A stretch of 62,629 nucleotides of DNA from Saprospiraceae bacterium (GTDB lineage: Bacteria > Bacteroidota > Bacteroidia > Chitinophagales > Saprospiraceae): positions 1-62,629 of the forward strand of contig JALWRC010000052.1 in assembly GCA_027080725.1 (NCBI GenBank), given 5' to 3'. Within the stretch, counting starts at the first letter, position 1. Every line of letters starts with the position of its first letter. A program made the translations under genes and the position numbers. Shown here in pieces: positions 8,764 through 16,607 of this stretch. Below the pieces are notes generated by a model. The model was not told where the DNA came from and did not search any database. It saw nothing but the letters and a program-made list of their open reading frames with translations.

Positions 8764-10149
8764 ATGAATTGGTACTTTCTAAAAAGGCTCTTCGGCATTC
8801 TCCCGCTTCTCGCGGTGCTATCCGTAATCCTGTTCTTCCTGACCGCCATCCATCCCATAGAGCTCCCCCTACAGTCAAATACTTCCATTGAACAATATGA
8901 ACAGATGGTAATGTCTGAGGGGAAACGATTGCACATAGACAAACCTCTCTTCTTCTTCTGTTTGCCTCCTTCTTCCTGGGCCGACACTTTAAGTACTATC
9001 CCCTACTCTTCTATATACCATAATATTAAAGCAATGTGTATTCATTTTGGAGGTGGGCAGCAGGCCATTGCGCATAGATATGCTCTACTCAAACTGCACC
9101 GGCAATTATCCGGGGACACAACGGCTTTAAGCAACCTTCACGGGCATTTAAAACAACGTATTGCACTTCTTTTACGAGCTGAAAGTGACGGCAAAATAAG
9201 AGAAATTTGGAATGATATTCAACCGGTTCTAAACAACACTGCACTCCCATCAACTTATCGACTTAAACTTGCCTCTCTCGGTAATGCCTGGAAAGACGCC
9301 GAAGGATTTCATCTAACAAATCTCCTCCCAAGCTTTCGATGGAATGGCTCAAACAATCAGTATTGGGATTGGATTGCCCTGCATTTCAACAAAACAGCAT
9401 TACGTTCTTCCGTCGATAGCCGTCCCATTACCCAAAAAATCTGGTTCGCACTTCGCTGGACGCTTTTCATCAGTATTTCATCCGTCCTCATTATTCTCAG
9501 CATTTCCATCCCTCTTGGATTGTACCTTGGCAGCACACCGAGCAGATGGCTTTCCAAGCGGGTTACAAGCCTACTATTTGCATTATACAGTATCCCTGAT
9601 TTTTGGTTGGCCACCATCCTCATCGTCCTTTTTACCACGAAGACTTATTGCGAAAAGTGCGATATTTTCCCGGTTCCGGGGATGCTTTATATCGAGGAGG
9701 GCGGGTTTGCTTCTACGGTATTGCAACACTGGAGCTATTTTATCCTCCCCTTCATCGTAACGACAGTGGACGCTATAGCGTACCTCGCTAATCAAATCCA
9801 AACGACGACCCAACAGGAACTCCAAAAAGGTTATATCACGCACGCTGTTTCGCGTGGATTGCCCCGCAAAACAATACTATGGAAGCATGTTGCCCCTAAC
9901 GCCCTCTTTCCACTCCTCCTTCTCATTGCAGACATCATCCCGGGTCTGGTGACAGGGACGCTTATCGTCGAAGTCATCTTCAATATTCCCGGGATGGGGC
10001 GATTGCTTTACGAATCCGTACTCACTAGTGATATCCCTGTCATTAGAGACATTTTACTTTTAACCGGGGCCATGACTTTTATCGGGTATATCCTGGCGGA
10101 TTGGGTCCTCTCCAAAGTTCATCCAAACACCCATCTCTCTACGTTTTGA
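8764..10149 (+). CDS. ABC transporter permease, DppB/OppB type
   Basis: Inner-membrane permease subunit of a dipeptide/oligopeptide-type ABC importer, 461 residues. The first membrane helix is at about residues 8-28 (FGILPLLAVLSVILFFL). An unusually long periplasmic segment of about 190 residues follows, then the conserved permease core with five helices from about residue 235. The EAA-type loop (ITHAVSRGLPRKTILWKHVAPNA) and a family C-terminus (FNIPGMGRLLYESVL) are clear. DppB proteins are usually about 310-340 residues, so the periplasmic insertion accounts for the extra length. It overlaps the next permease gene. No ATPase or substrate-binding protein gene is nearby, so these must be encoded elsewhere. 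Confidence 0.92.
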   Translation: MNWYFLKRLFGILPLLAVLSVILFFLTAIHPIELPLQSNTSIEQYEQMVMSEGKRLHIDKPLFFFCLPPSSWADTLSTIPYSSIYHNIKAMCIHFGGGQQAIAHRYALLKLHRQLSGDTTALSNLHGHLKQRIALLLRAESDGKIREIWNDIQPVLNNTALPSTYRLKLASLGNAWKDAEGFHLTNLLPSFRWNGSNNQYWDWIALHFNKTALRSSVDSRPITQKIWFALRWTLFISISSVLIILSISIPLGLYLGSTPSRWLSKRVTSLLFALYSIPDFWLATILIVLFTTKTYCEKCDIFPVPGMLYIEEGGFASTVLQHWSYFILPFIVTTVDAIAYLANQIQTTTQQELQKGYITHAVSRGLPRKTILWKHVAPNALFPLLLLIADIIPGLVTGTLIVEVIFNIPGMGRLLYESVLTSDIPVIRDILLLTGAMTFIGYILADWVLSKVHPNTHLSTF

Positions 10150-11330
10150 ATAAATTGGCAAACCATATCAAAACATTTTTCGATCGCTTTTCCGGGGCCC
10201 CGGGATGGGTATACCTCTACCTGTCATTTCTGCTTTTCATCAGCGCTTTCTCCCCATTCATTGCCAATAATAAACCGATAGTTTGCAGAGAGGCGGGGCA
10301 TCTCAGATGTCCCGTTATAAAGGGAGTATACTCCCCCATCCAAACCGATATTCAGTGGAAAACCAAGACTTACGAGTGGGCTATATGGCCGCCTATACGT
10401 TTTTCTTCTCAAGATATAGACCTGTCACATCACCCTCCTGATTCTCCTTTTCCGCTAATGAGAGACCCATTTGGTGCGCCACATTACCTAGGCACAGACG
10501 AATTGGGACGTGATGTCGCTGCAGGAATTATTCATGGCGCCTTTCTCTCCGTAAGCATCGGGATTCTCTCCATGTTGATCGCATTGGCAATAGGAACATT
10601 AATCGGTGTGATATCCGGTTATTACGGTAATTACCACCTCAAAGCATCTCCGGAAGGATTAGCCATCCTGCTCTCTACGACCCTTCTTAGTTGGTATTGG
10701 ATTGCCACCTATGATACAACGAGTAGTGTGTCTAACAGAATTACCCTATACGGCATCATCTTTCTTCTGTGGATTATTGCATTTTTTGGTATGAAATGGT
10801 TGACCACATCCTATCGGACAAAGCGCTTTGTGTATGTGGATAAGCTTGGCACATTGTTTATCCAACTTTTTACCAGTATTCCCGGTGCGTTTATTCTACT
10901 AACCTACTTAGTCCTTACCGGCCGGCCTTCCATGCTGAAGGTGATCCTAATAATAGGAATAATGAGTTGGCCACGATTCGCCGATTTAGCCCGGGTACAG
11001 ACCCTTCGCATCCGCTCCGGCCATTACATCCTGGCAGCAAAACTCAAAGGATTATCCGATTGGAGTATCATTAAAGAGCATGTGTTACCCTTTTTATGGC
11101 CAACCATTACCACTCATCTCATCTTTGGGATTGGGAGTGCCATACTCATTGAGGCAAGCATATCGTTCCTGGGATTGGGACTGAGTGGAGAGCAAGTTAC
11201 CTGGGGAGGCTTATTAGCTTCAGCACGAAGGCACATTGAAGCCTGGTGGCTAATGGCCTTCGCCGGGATAATGCTGCTTCTTACAATTTATGCCCTACAT
11301 CTACTGGCGAGGGCAGCACGAAGTAAATAG
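10146..11330 (+). CDS. ABC transporter permease, DppC/OppC type
   Basis: Second membrane subunit of the same peptide-type importer, about 394 residues. There is no ATG near the N-terminus. I choose the TTG at 10146, which overlaps the TGA stop of the upstream gene (TTGA) and gives a protein beginning M-N-K-L-A-N-H; this suggests translational coupling. A TTG at 10101 is an alternative. One membrane helix near residue 30 precedes a periplasmic segment with the family block YLGTDELGRDVAAGII, then the permease core with the EAA loop (HYILAAKLKGLSDWSIIKEHVLP) and the signature ISFLGLGL near the C-terminus. An extra hydrophobic insertion lies between the first core helix and the EAA region. The 13-mer motif at 10788-10800 is inside this gene. 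Confidence 0.9.
   Translation: MNKLANHIKTFFDRFSGAPGWVYLYLSFLLFISAFSPFIANNKPIVCREAGHLRCPVIKGVYSPIQTDIQWKTKTYEWAIWPPIRFSSQDIDLSHHPPDSPFPLMRDPFGAPHYLGTDELGRDVAAGIIHGAFLSVSIGILSMLIALAIGTLIGVISGYYGNYHLKASPEGLAILLSTTLLSWYWIATYDTTSSVSNRITLYGIIFLLWIIAFFGMKWLTTSYRTKRFVYVDKLGTLFIQLFTSIPGAFILLTYLVLTGRPSMLKVILIIGIMSWPRFADLARVQTLRIRSGHYILAAKLKGLSDWSIIKEHVLPFLWPTITTHLIFGIGSAILIEASISFLGLGLSGEQVTWGGLLASARRHIEAWWLMAFAGIMLLLTIYALHLLARAARSK
10788..10800 (+). other. 13-mer motif copy (perfect)
   Basis: GGTATGAAATGGT inside the DppC-type permease, read as Gly-Met-Lys-Trp, preceded by a T tract. Confidence 0.7.
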
Positions 11331-11362
11331 CGCCATTCCCAAACGTTGCGGTTTGTATTCCC

Positions 11363-11584
11363 TCAATGCTTCATGCGTTTTCTCATCTTCTTGTTAAACA
11401 GATGACTCTTCCCTCGTTTAGTAGGGAGCGAACCATCTTTTCTTATTTTGACAGAAGCAGCCTCATTCGCAGGACAACCGGTCTTGGCACTCGAACACCC
11501 TGACATCATAAAAGTCATTAAAAAAGCAAGTATCGCTGCTACCAAAAACAATCTATTAAGATTCCATTCTATTTTCATATTCAA
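11363..11584 (-). CDS. Small conserved basic lipoprotein
   Basis: A 73-residue protein. A hydrophobic signal (FLVAAILAFLMTFMM) ends in the lipobox-like SGCSS, so it is probably lipidated on Cys. The mature part is short and strongly basic: AKTGCPANEAASVK, then a Lys/Arg-rich tail (LPTKRGKSHLFNKKMRKRMKH). I recall similar small lipoproteins in other Bacteroidota, but no function is known to me. The start could be Met1 (11584) or Met3 (11578). It converges with the permease operon, 32 bases from the permease stop. Confidence 0.75.
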   Translation of the reverse strand: MNMKIEWNLNRLFLVAAILAFLMTFMMSGCSSAKTGCPANEAASVKIRKDGSLPTKRGKSHLFNKKMRKRMKH

Positions 11585-11841
11585 AAACTTTTTAAAGGCT
11601 ACGTATTCCTTACACTTCTCAACTGAAATACTTTTTTTCTTTGCGAAAGGGGCCTATTAAATCTTATAACCACTCGACTATAACCTTTCAAACACTAACC
11701 ATTTCTAAGAAAAATCATATTATCATTATTAATATATGTAGCTACCGAAGGTTATCTCTTACCCCATTCCTCCGCAAATATAGTAAATTCAGGGCAAAAG
11801 AGGAAAAAAAAGCAAAATAATAAACTTTTCTTTATGTATTA

Positions 11842-11873
11842 TTTGGTTAATTCATATGTACCTTCTACTTTTG
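11842..11873 (+). promoter_or_regulatory. Complete Bacteroidota promoter of the HU gene
   Basis: TTTG (11842-11845) and TACTTTTG (11866-11873) are separated by 20 bases, which fits the -33/-7 consensus TTTG-N19-20-TAnnTTTG. The HU start codon is 33 bases downstream. Confidence 0.8.
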
Positions 11874-11906
11874 CGCCTTAATTAATAACCAAAATTATTT
11901 ATAATT

Positions 11907-12179
11907 ATGAACAAAGGAGATTTAGTCGACGCAGTTGCTGACAAGACCGGATTGTCAAAGTCTGCCGCTGCAGATGCTGTAAATGCTGCTTTTGATGCCG
12001 TTACCGACGCACTTAAAAAAGGAGACAAAGCCGCTTTTATCGGTTTTGGTACTTTCTCAGTAAGCAAAAGAGCTGCTCGTGAAGGTAGAAACCCTGCTAC
12101 AGGAAAAACGATCAAAATACCTGCTAAAAATGTTGTGAAATTCAAGGCCGGTAAGGGGTTGACAGAATCTGTCAACTAA
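11907..12179 (+). CDS. HU family nucleoid-associated DNA-binding protein
   Basis: A 90-residue HU/IHF-type protein that binds and bends DNA as a dimer and compacts the nucleoid. It shows the N-terminal helical dimerisation part (MNKGDLVDAVADKTGLSKS), the conserved IGFGTFSVSKRAAREGRNP turn with Arg-Asn-Pro at the tip of the DNA-binding arm, and the closing VVKFKAGKGL. Length and motifs are canonical. It is monocistronic between a consensus promoter (11842-11873) and a strong terminator (12205-12240), which suggests high constitutive expression. Confidence 0.97.
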   Translation: MNKGDLVDAVADKTGLSKSAAADAVNAAFDAVTDALKKGDKAAFIGFGTFSVSKRAAREGRNPATGKTIKIPAKNVVKFKAGKGLTESVN

Positions 12180-12204
12180 CCGACTATTAGATTTTACACG
12201 CAAG

Positions 12205-12240
12205 AAAAAGAGCTCATCATGCATGATGGGCTCTTTTTTT
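12205..12240 (+). terminator. Intrinsic terminator of the HU gene
   Basis: AAAAAGAGCTCATCAT pairs with ATGATGGGCTCTTTTT around a GC loop. A run of T extends to 12240. Confidence 0.93.
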
Positions 12241-12314
12241 ATTAACCATGTTTTTTTTTGAAATTATCTAAAAAAACATAACTTAAAGCATAGGTAAGTA
12301 TAAGATAAATACTC

Positions 12315-12322
12315 TATCTTTG
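12315..12322 (+). promoter_or_regulatory. -7 box TATCTTTG of tRNA-Arg
   Basis: Exact TAnnTTTG match, 11 bases before the first base of the tRNA. Confidence 0.7.
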
Positions 12323-12333
12323 CCCTCCCAAAT

Positions 12334-12407
12334 GGCCGCGTAGTTCAACTGGATAGAATATCGGACTTCGGATCCGAGGGTTGGGGGTTCGAATCCTCCC
12401 GCGGTCA
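12334..12407 (+). tRNA. tRNA-Arg (anticodon TCG)
   Basis: A 74-base cloverleaf. Acceptor GGCCGCG pairs with CGCGGTC (one G-U) and the discriminator is A. The D arm is GTTC/GAAT, the anticodon stem TCGGA/TCCGA with loop CTTCGGA (anticodon TCG), and the T arm GGGGG-TTCGAAT-CCTCC. The 3' CCA is not encoded. It lies between the HU gene and the convergent PgpH-like gene. Confidence 0.95.
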
Positions 12408-12456
12408 CTTTTTTACTCTTCTTTCCACTTCCCACTTAAGTTTGACTTCTGCTTAT

Positions 12457-14523
12457 TCACTTCTGCCCCGGATATTTGATCCGCACATGATAAATACTCT
12501 TCAGAAGGCTTTTGATTGTTTCCACTACTCTGTTCAGCTCATTAAAAGTTAGATGCGAGTTTTCCAATTGCCCAAGCTCGATCTTATGAGCCACAATTTT
12601 ATTGACCAATTGGTCGATATCCTCATCCGAAGGCCGGGTCAAACTCTTAGATGCCGCCTCTACAGAATCCACCAACATCAAGATGGTTTGCTCCTTTGTT
12701 TCGGGTTTAGGTCCCGGGTACCTAAAGGCCGATTCATTTACCTTGTCCTTCATCTCTTCATTAGACAAGGACTGTTGGTAGAAGTATTCGACCCGGGTAG
12801 TCCCATGGTGTGTTCTAATGAAATCGACCAACACAGAAGGCAGCTTTGCTTTCTTAGCCATCTTCACACCTTCTGTCACATGTTCGATAATCTTTTTAGC
12901 ACTTTCTACGGGACTCAAACCCGAATGGGGGCTATCTCCTTTTTGGTTCTCGATAAAGAACTCCGGATGAAGCATCTTCCCGATATCATGATACAAGGCT
13001 CCTACTTTCACCAAAAGGGCATTGGCCTGAACTTCTTTGGCTGCCGCTTCGGCTATATTACCGACTTGTAGTGAATGCTGCATCGTCCCGGGCGCCTTCA
13101 ACGACAAGTCCTTCAACAAAGGATTATTCAAATCACTCAATTCGACCAAGGTAATTGAAGAGGTAAAACCAAACACCCGCTCCAACAAGGGAATAAGGGG
13201 GTAAGCTAATAATAAAAACATTCCATTGAGCAAAAACCACAGAATAAAGTCCCATTTTATCTCATTGACAGCAATGCCGGTAATCAACATTAGGGCAAAA
13301 TAGCTCAGCACGCCGGTTATCACAATCAGGAAAATAGATTTGAAAAATTCGGACCATTGTCGCGTCTCACTCGTGCTCAAAATCGCCACTATCCCTACCA
13401 ATACTTCAATAAATGTAAACTCATACCCAAAGGAAGACAGATAGCTAACCATCAACACGAGCAGAACATGAATAAATATAGCCAGTCTGGTATCAAAAAA
13501 ATTCTTTACAATTATCGGGACAATACAAAACGGTAAAATATAAGTATTTAGCTCCGGAATGCGTTCTACCGTATACACCAAATACCCAAACACCACAAAC
13601 CACATCAGCACAAACAGGACGTGCTTCCACTTGGAATACACCTGGGGAAAATTGTAATACAAATACAACAATAGAATCACAAAAATCAAAACTGTCAAAA
13701 TCAGATATCCGAAAAAACGATAGTATCCGGTATTATCCTCATTGACCTTTTCTTTAAAATATTTCTCGTAGGAGTATAATTTGTTATACCGGTCTTTGGT
13801 TACAAGCTCCCCCTTACCAATAATCTTTTCGTGATTGCGCACTTTGCCACTAACCGTGCTTACTTCTTTGAGGCGTGCCTCCAAAAAGCGCCTGGTAGCC
13901 CCGGCATCAAAAACGATGTTTGGATGGATGAATGGCTCAATCTGTGGTAACAGCTGCTCTGCAACACGAGGGCTTATCGAAGACAATACTGCCCCCAACT
14001 TACTTTTAACCGCCCGCATTTCTACAAACCTTTCCGATGGAATCACCCGGATAGCATTTGAGTCGATTAATCGTATCATCTTGGGATGTGAACTCACAGA
14101 ATCCGGCCAATCGATTATTCCTTCCTCAAAAGAGGATTGTAAAAGAGCCAATACCTTTGACCGCACCTTGACCAAAGAGGTGCTATCCAAAGCCCCATCC
14201 TCCAACGCTCGGTTGTGTTGCCATCGTTCGAACACCGATTCAACCGCCGCAATATTTTGATGTTCTATCGTTCTGTCCCGCCGAAAAAACCATTCCTTTT
14301 TCTTCTTAATCCTCTGCTTCTCTTCTTCAAGCTGTTCAACAGATTTAAGGATCGAAAAATCAAATGGGGCATACAGGTCATCGTACTCCCATTGGCTCCC
14401 TATTTCATATCTAAACTTAGGCTTCTTTTTAGTTGGGAAAAGCAAGCTAATCAAAGCAATTGCTCCGATAATCAGGAGTCCATTGCGGATATTTGTAATT
14501 CGATTATAGGATTTCACCTTCAT
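12457..14523 (-). CDS. 7TM-HD family phosphohydrolase (PgpH-like)
   Basis: Membrane protein of 688 residues with the PgpH layout. There is an N-terminal helix (about 13-28), a large extracytoplasmic 7TMR-HDED domain (about 45-265), seven closely spaced membrane helices (about 268-475) and a cytoplasmic HD hydrolase domain. Metal-binding motifs of the HD domain are visible: MQHSLQVGNIA, ALYHDIGKM, SPVESAKKIIEHVTEG and RTHHGT. Characterised members such as Listeria PgpH hydrolyse the second messenger cyclic di-AMP; that substrate is inferred here. It sits downstream of a T9SS gene on the same strand but is separated by a terminator (14712-14730). A perfect copy of the 13-mer lies 42 bases before its start. 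Confidence 0.9.
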   Translation of the reverse strand: MKVKSYNRITNIRNGLLIIGAIALISLLFPTKKKPKFRYEIGSQWEYDDLYAPFDFSILKSVEQLEEEKQRIKKKKEWFFRRDRTIEHQNIAAVESVFERWQHNRALEDGALDSTSLVKVRSKVLALLQSSFEEGIIDWPDSVSSHPKMIRLIDSNAIRVIPSERFVEMRAVKSKLGAVLSSISPRVAEQLLPQIEPFIHPNIVFDAGATRRFLEARLKEVSTVSGKVRNHEKIIGKGELVTKDRYNKLYSYEKYFKEKVNEDNTGYYRFFGYLILTVLIFVILLLYLYYNFPQVYSKWKHVLFVLMWFVVFGYLVYTVERIPELNTYILPFCIVPIIVKNFFDTRLAIFIHVLLVLMVSYLSSFGYEFTFIEVLVGIVAILSTSETRQWSEFFKSIFLIVITGVLSYFALMLITGIAVNEIKWDFILWFLLNGMFLLLAYPLIPLLERVFGFTSSITLVELSDLNNPLLKDLSLKAPGTMQHSLQVGNIAEAAAKEVQANALLVKVGALYHDIGKMLHPEFFIENQKGDSPHSGLSPVESAKKIIEHVTEGVKMAKKAKLPSVLVDFIRTHHGTTRVEYFYQQSLSNEEMKDKVNESAFRYPGPKPETKEQTILMLVDSVEAASKSLTRPSDEDIDQLVNKIVAHKIELGQLENSHLTFNELNRVVETIKSLLKSIYHVRIKYPGQK

Positions 14524-14564
14524 TCATGGATTTTTAACCATGCCTTCTCCTCCACATTTTTGTG

Positions 14565-14577
14565 GGTATGAAATGGT
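14565..14577 (+). other. 13-mer motif copy (perfect), intergenic
   Basis: GGTATGAAATGGT, continuing CGACT. The copy at 32413-32425 shares this 18-base extension on the opposite strand. T-rich DNA precedes it. Confidence 0.75.
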
Positions 14578-14711
14578 CGACTAATGTTAATTCTTCACAA
14601 AGATGATTGAAAAAAACGATATGTGCAAGTACACTGCGACTTCCCTCAAGAATACCCCTGCGAATTTGATTTACCACTTCCCTCAAACAAATCAATGTTA
14701 AAAATAAAAAA

Positions 14712-14730
14712 GGGGAGCCCTCGGCTCCCC
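14712..14730 (-). terminator. Intrinsic terminator after the T9SS gene 14781-16190
   Basis: GGGGAGCC/GGCTCCCC with a three-base loop. On the minus strand the hairpin is followed by TTTTTTATTTTT. Confidence 0.9.
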
Positions 14731-14780
14731 GTAAGCAATGATCATCCATTGCGCGAGATAAGTGCTCTAAGAACACTTTC

Positions 14781-16190
14781 TCAATTTTTATAAAACAAAA
14801 ACGCTTTCATATAGTCTTTTTGTTGTATTCTGACGGAGTAATATCCACGAGGGTAATCACCAACAAAGAGTTTTTCTCCTGCGTGATAGGAAGCACTCTT
14901 TTGAAGTATTCTCCCTTTTTGGTCAAAAACAGAGACTTTAGCTGGGGAATCATCCTCTTCCAGGCCTAAAATTACAAAATAATCCCGGACCGGATTGGGA
15001 GAAATACTCCACTCTTTATCCTGAGCTTTTCCCGGCTCATTGACTGAGGTGATAGGAACAAACTTCAGTCCATCCAATGTCAACACCGACTGTTGGACCG
15101 GTTGGTCCGGATTTGAAGCAAACATGTATAGGGCAAAACTATCCGGAACGGGAAGATTTAGCGGTTGTAGATTAATCTCAAATTTGGTCCAATCAACAGC
15201 CTCTGAAAGTGGGATAGCAATCGTATCTCTTCTTTCCGGTGTCGGGGGATGATTGGATACCATAATCAATACTACCACCCCAACATCTGTATTGGCAGCA
15301 GGCGCATATTTGTACATGCCATCCAATGCGGCCGGCAATTTGCTAATGGGAAGGTATGGATTATCGGTTTCCCCACTTTGTAAAAAGCCCAAATCAATCA
15401 CATTCGTTCCAATTTGAATCAGCTTTGTCTCAATGCGGGCACAATACTCCCCTTCAATAGCCGCTGTATCCTTCGTTACACCAACAGGAGCTCCCAAGGC
15501 TGCAGAAAAGGCATTTAGACTGCGAAAACCATTGGGGTCTTCGAAGTTGGTGTCATCCCATTGCTCGAAATCCGCGTTGTCAATTTGCTCCGGACTGTTG
15601 AGATAAAAATAATCTATCTCCAAGATACTACCCTCTACCGCAGATGCATCACTCTTGGAAGAGCTACATTGGAAAATGTAAGCGGCCGGGGGCTTATTGA
15701 CCGGAAAATCCATCGCCTGAGTCACTTCTACCCAACCATTCGAACTTCCGGTCAAGTACACATTCGTTCCTGCAAATGGCCGGGTGGCTCCCTGAGCATA
15801 AAAAACAATCGTCATGATAGCCGTATCTCCAGGCTGAATTTTGTAATTGACCCGGTAGGATATAGAATCCGGCTGGCCACTAAAAGCCGTACCGCCTTGC
15901 CTAGTAAAATAATTCAGATTGCCAAAGGTTCCTGCCCACAAAGCTCCTCTCCCAATCCCCCTCTTCGTCTCCAGGTGAACCGCCGAATCTTGCGGAGTCA
16001 TCCCTTGTACAAGTGTGGTCGTATTAATACCGTCATTCAATAAAGTAAATGGGTTGGTGGAATTGTAATCCGTGGGTTCCTGAAAAAGCAAAGTAGTGTC
16101 CCAATCCTCAAATCCACCATTGGGGAGCACTTGAGCATAGACAGCAAGGAAGGAGGAGAATACGAAAAATAAGGTAATTAATCTTTTCAT
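14781..16190 (-). CDS. Secreted protein with two related beta-sandwich domains and T9SS sorting domain
   Basis: A 469-residue exported protein. The signal peptide is residues 1-19 (MKRLITLFFVFSSFLAVYAQ). Two related modules begin with the same kind of motif, NGGFEDWDT at about residue 24 and NADFEQWDD at about residue 205. Each is followed by a jelly-roll-like pattern with LETK and a late W-x-E/K strand, as in carbohydrate-binding-like domains of Bacteroidota lipoproteins and exported proteins. The C-terminal 80 or so residues (WSISPNPVRDYFVILGL to KAFLFYKN) are a T9SS type A sorting domain. Function is unknown and there is no catalytic motif. It has its own promoter with an overlapping 18-bp palindrome (16340-16357) and a terminator. 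Confidence 0.85.
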   Translation of the reverse strand: MKRLITLFFVFSSFLAVYAQVLPNGGFEDWDTTLLFQEPTDYNSTNPFTLLNDGINTTTLVQGMTPQDSAVHLETKRGIGRGALWAGTFGNLNYFTRQGGTAFSGQPDSISYRVNYKIQPGDTAIMTIVFYAQGATRPFAGTNVYLTGSSNGWVEVTQAMDFPVNKPPAAYIFQCSSSKSDASAVEGSILEIDYFYLNSPEQIDNADFEQWDDTNFEDPNGFRSLNAFSAALGAPVGVTKDTAAIEGEYCARIETKLIQIGTNVIDLGFLQSGETDNPYLPISKLPAALDGMYKYAPAANTDVGVVVLIMVSNHPPTPERRDTIAIPLSEAVDWTKFEINLQPLNLPVPDSFALYMFASNPDQPVQQSVLTLDGLKFVPITSVNEPGKAQDKEWSISPNPVRDYFVILGLEEDDSPAKVSVFDQKGRILQKSASYHAGEKLFVGDYPRGYYSVRIQQKDYMKAFLFYKN

Positions 16191-16334
16191 AGAGTTGTGA
16201 TTTGATGAATAAATAATGGCTCTTCAGGTAATAACCACCTTAAAAGTAGGGGCTCATTACCTCAACCTTCGGCAAGTTAGAAAGAATTATTGAATTAAAT
16301 GTTAAAACGGGAGTACAAAATAAGCTATTCTTTG

Positions 16335-16342
16335 CAAAATTA
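16335..16342 (-). promoter_or_regulatory. -7 box TAATTTTG upstream of the T9SS gene
   Basis: Exact TAnnTTTG match, giving a leader of roughly 140 bases before the start codon at 16190. It overlaps the palindrome at 16340-16357. Confidence 0.5.
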
Positions 16343-16357
16343 AGGGTAAACCCTTAA
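16340..16357. promoter_or_regulatory. Perfect palindrome TTAAGGGT-AA-ACCCTTAA (operator candidate)
   Basis: Eight-base arms around two bases, overlapping the upstream half of the -7 box at 16335-16342. The position fits a repressor site. Confidence 0.45.
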
Positions 16358-16607
16358 GAAAAACGCATTAAAGTAAGACCGGATATTGTGTCACATAAGA
16401 ATAATGCTCTGCGCATGAAATATACCCCCATAGCACCTTGCCGTCTTTTACTGAATCAAGGCGTTCGGTCAGGATAGCCCAAGATGATAACATAGGGATA
16501 GAGGATACAGAACACTCTTGCAATGGTTTTAACTAATACAAATTTTGTAGCTCAAATTTCAGATAAAAATCGTGAGTTGATACAGGCCATATTTTAGTCA
16601 TGGAGCA

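Larger units (their letters stand above)
16191..16607. other. Intergenic region, about 415 bases
   Basis: Lies between two genes on the minus strand. It holds the promoter and palindrome at 16335-16357. The rest (16360-16607) shows no coding frame, terminator hairpin or repeat that I can support. Confidence 0.5.

Noticed and set aside
7755-11330. Single operon of the secreted esterase with the ABC permeases
   Set aside because: The gap is small (28 bases), but the functions do not match and no shared regulation is visible, so it is not claimed.
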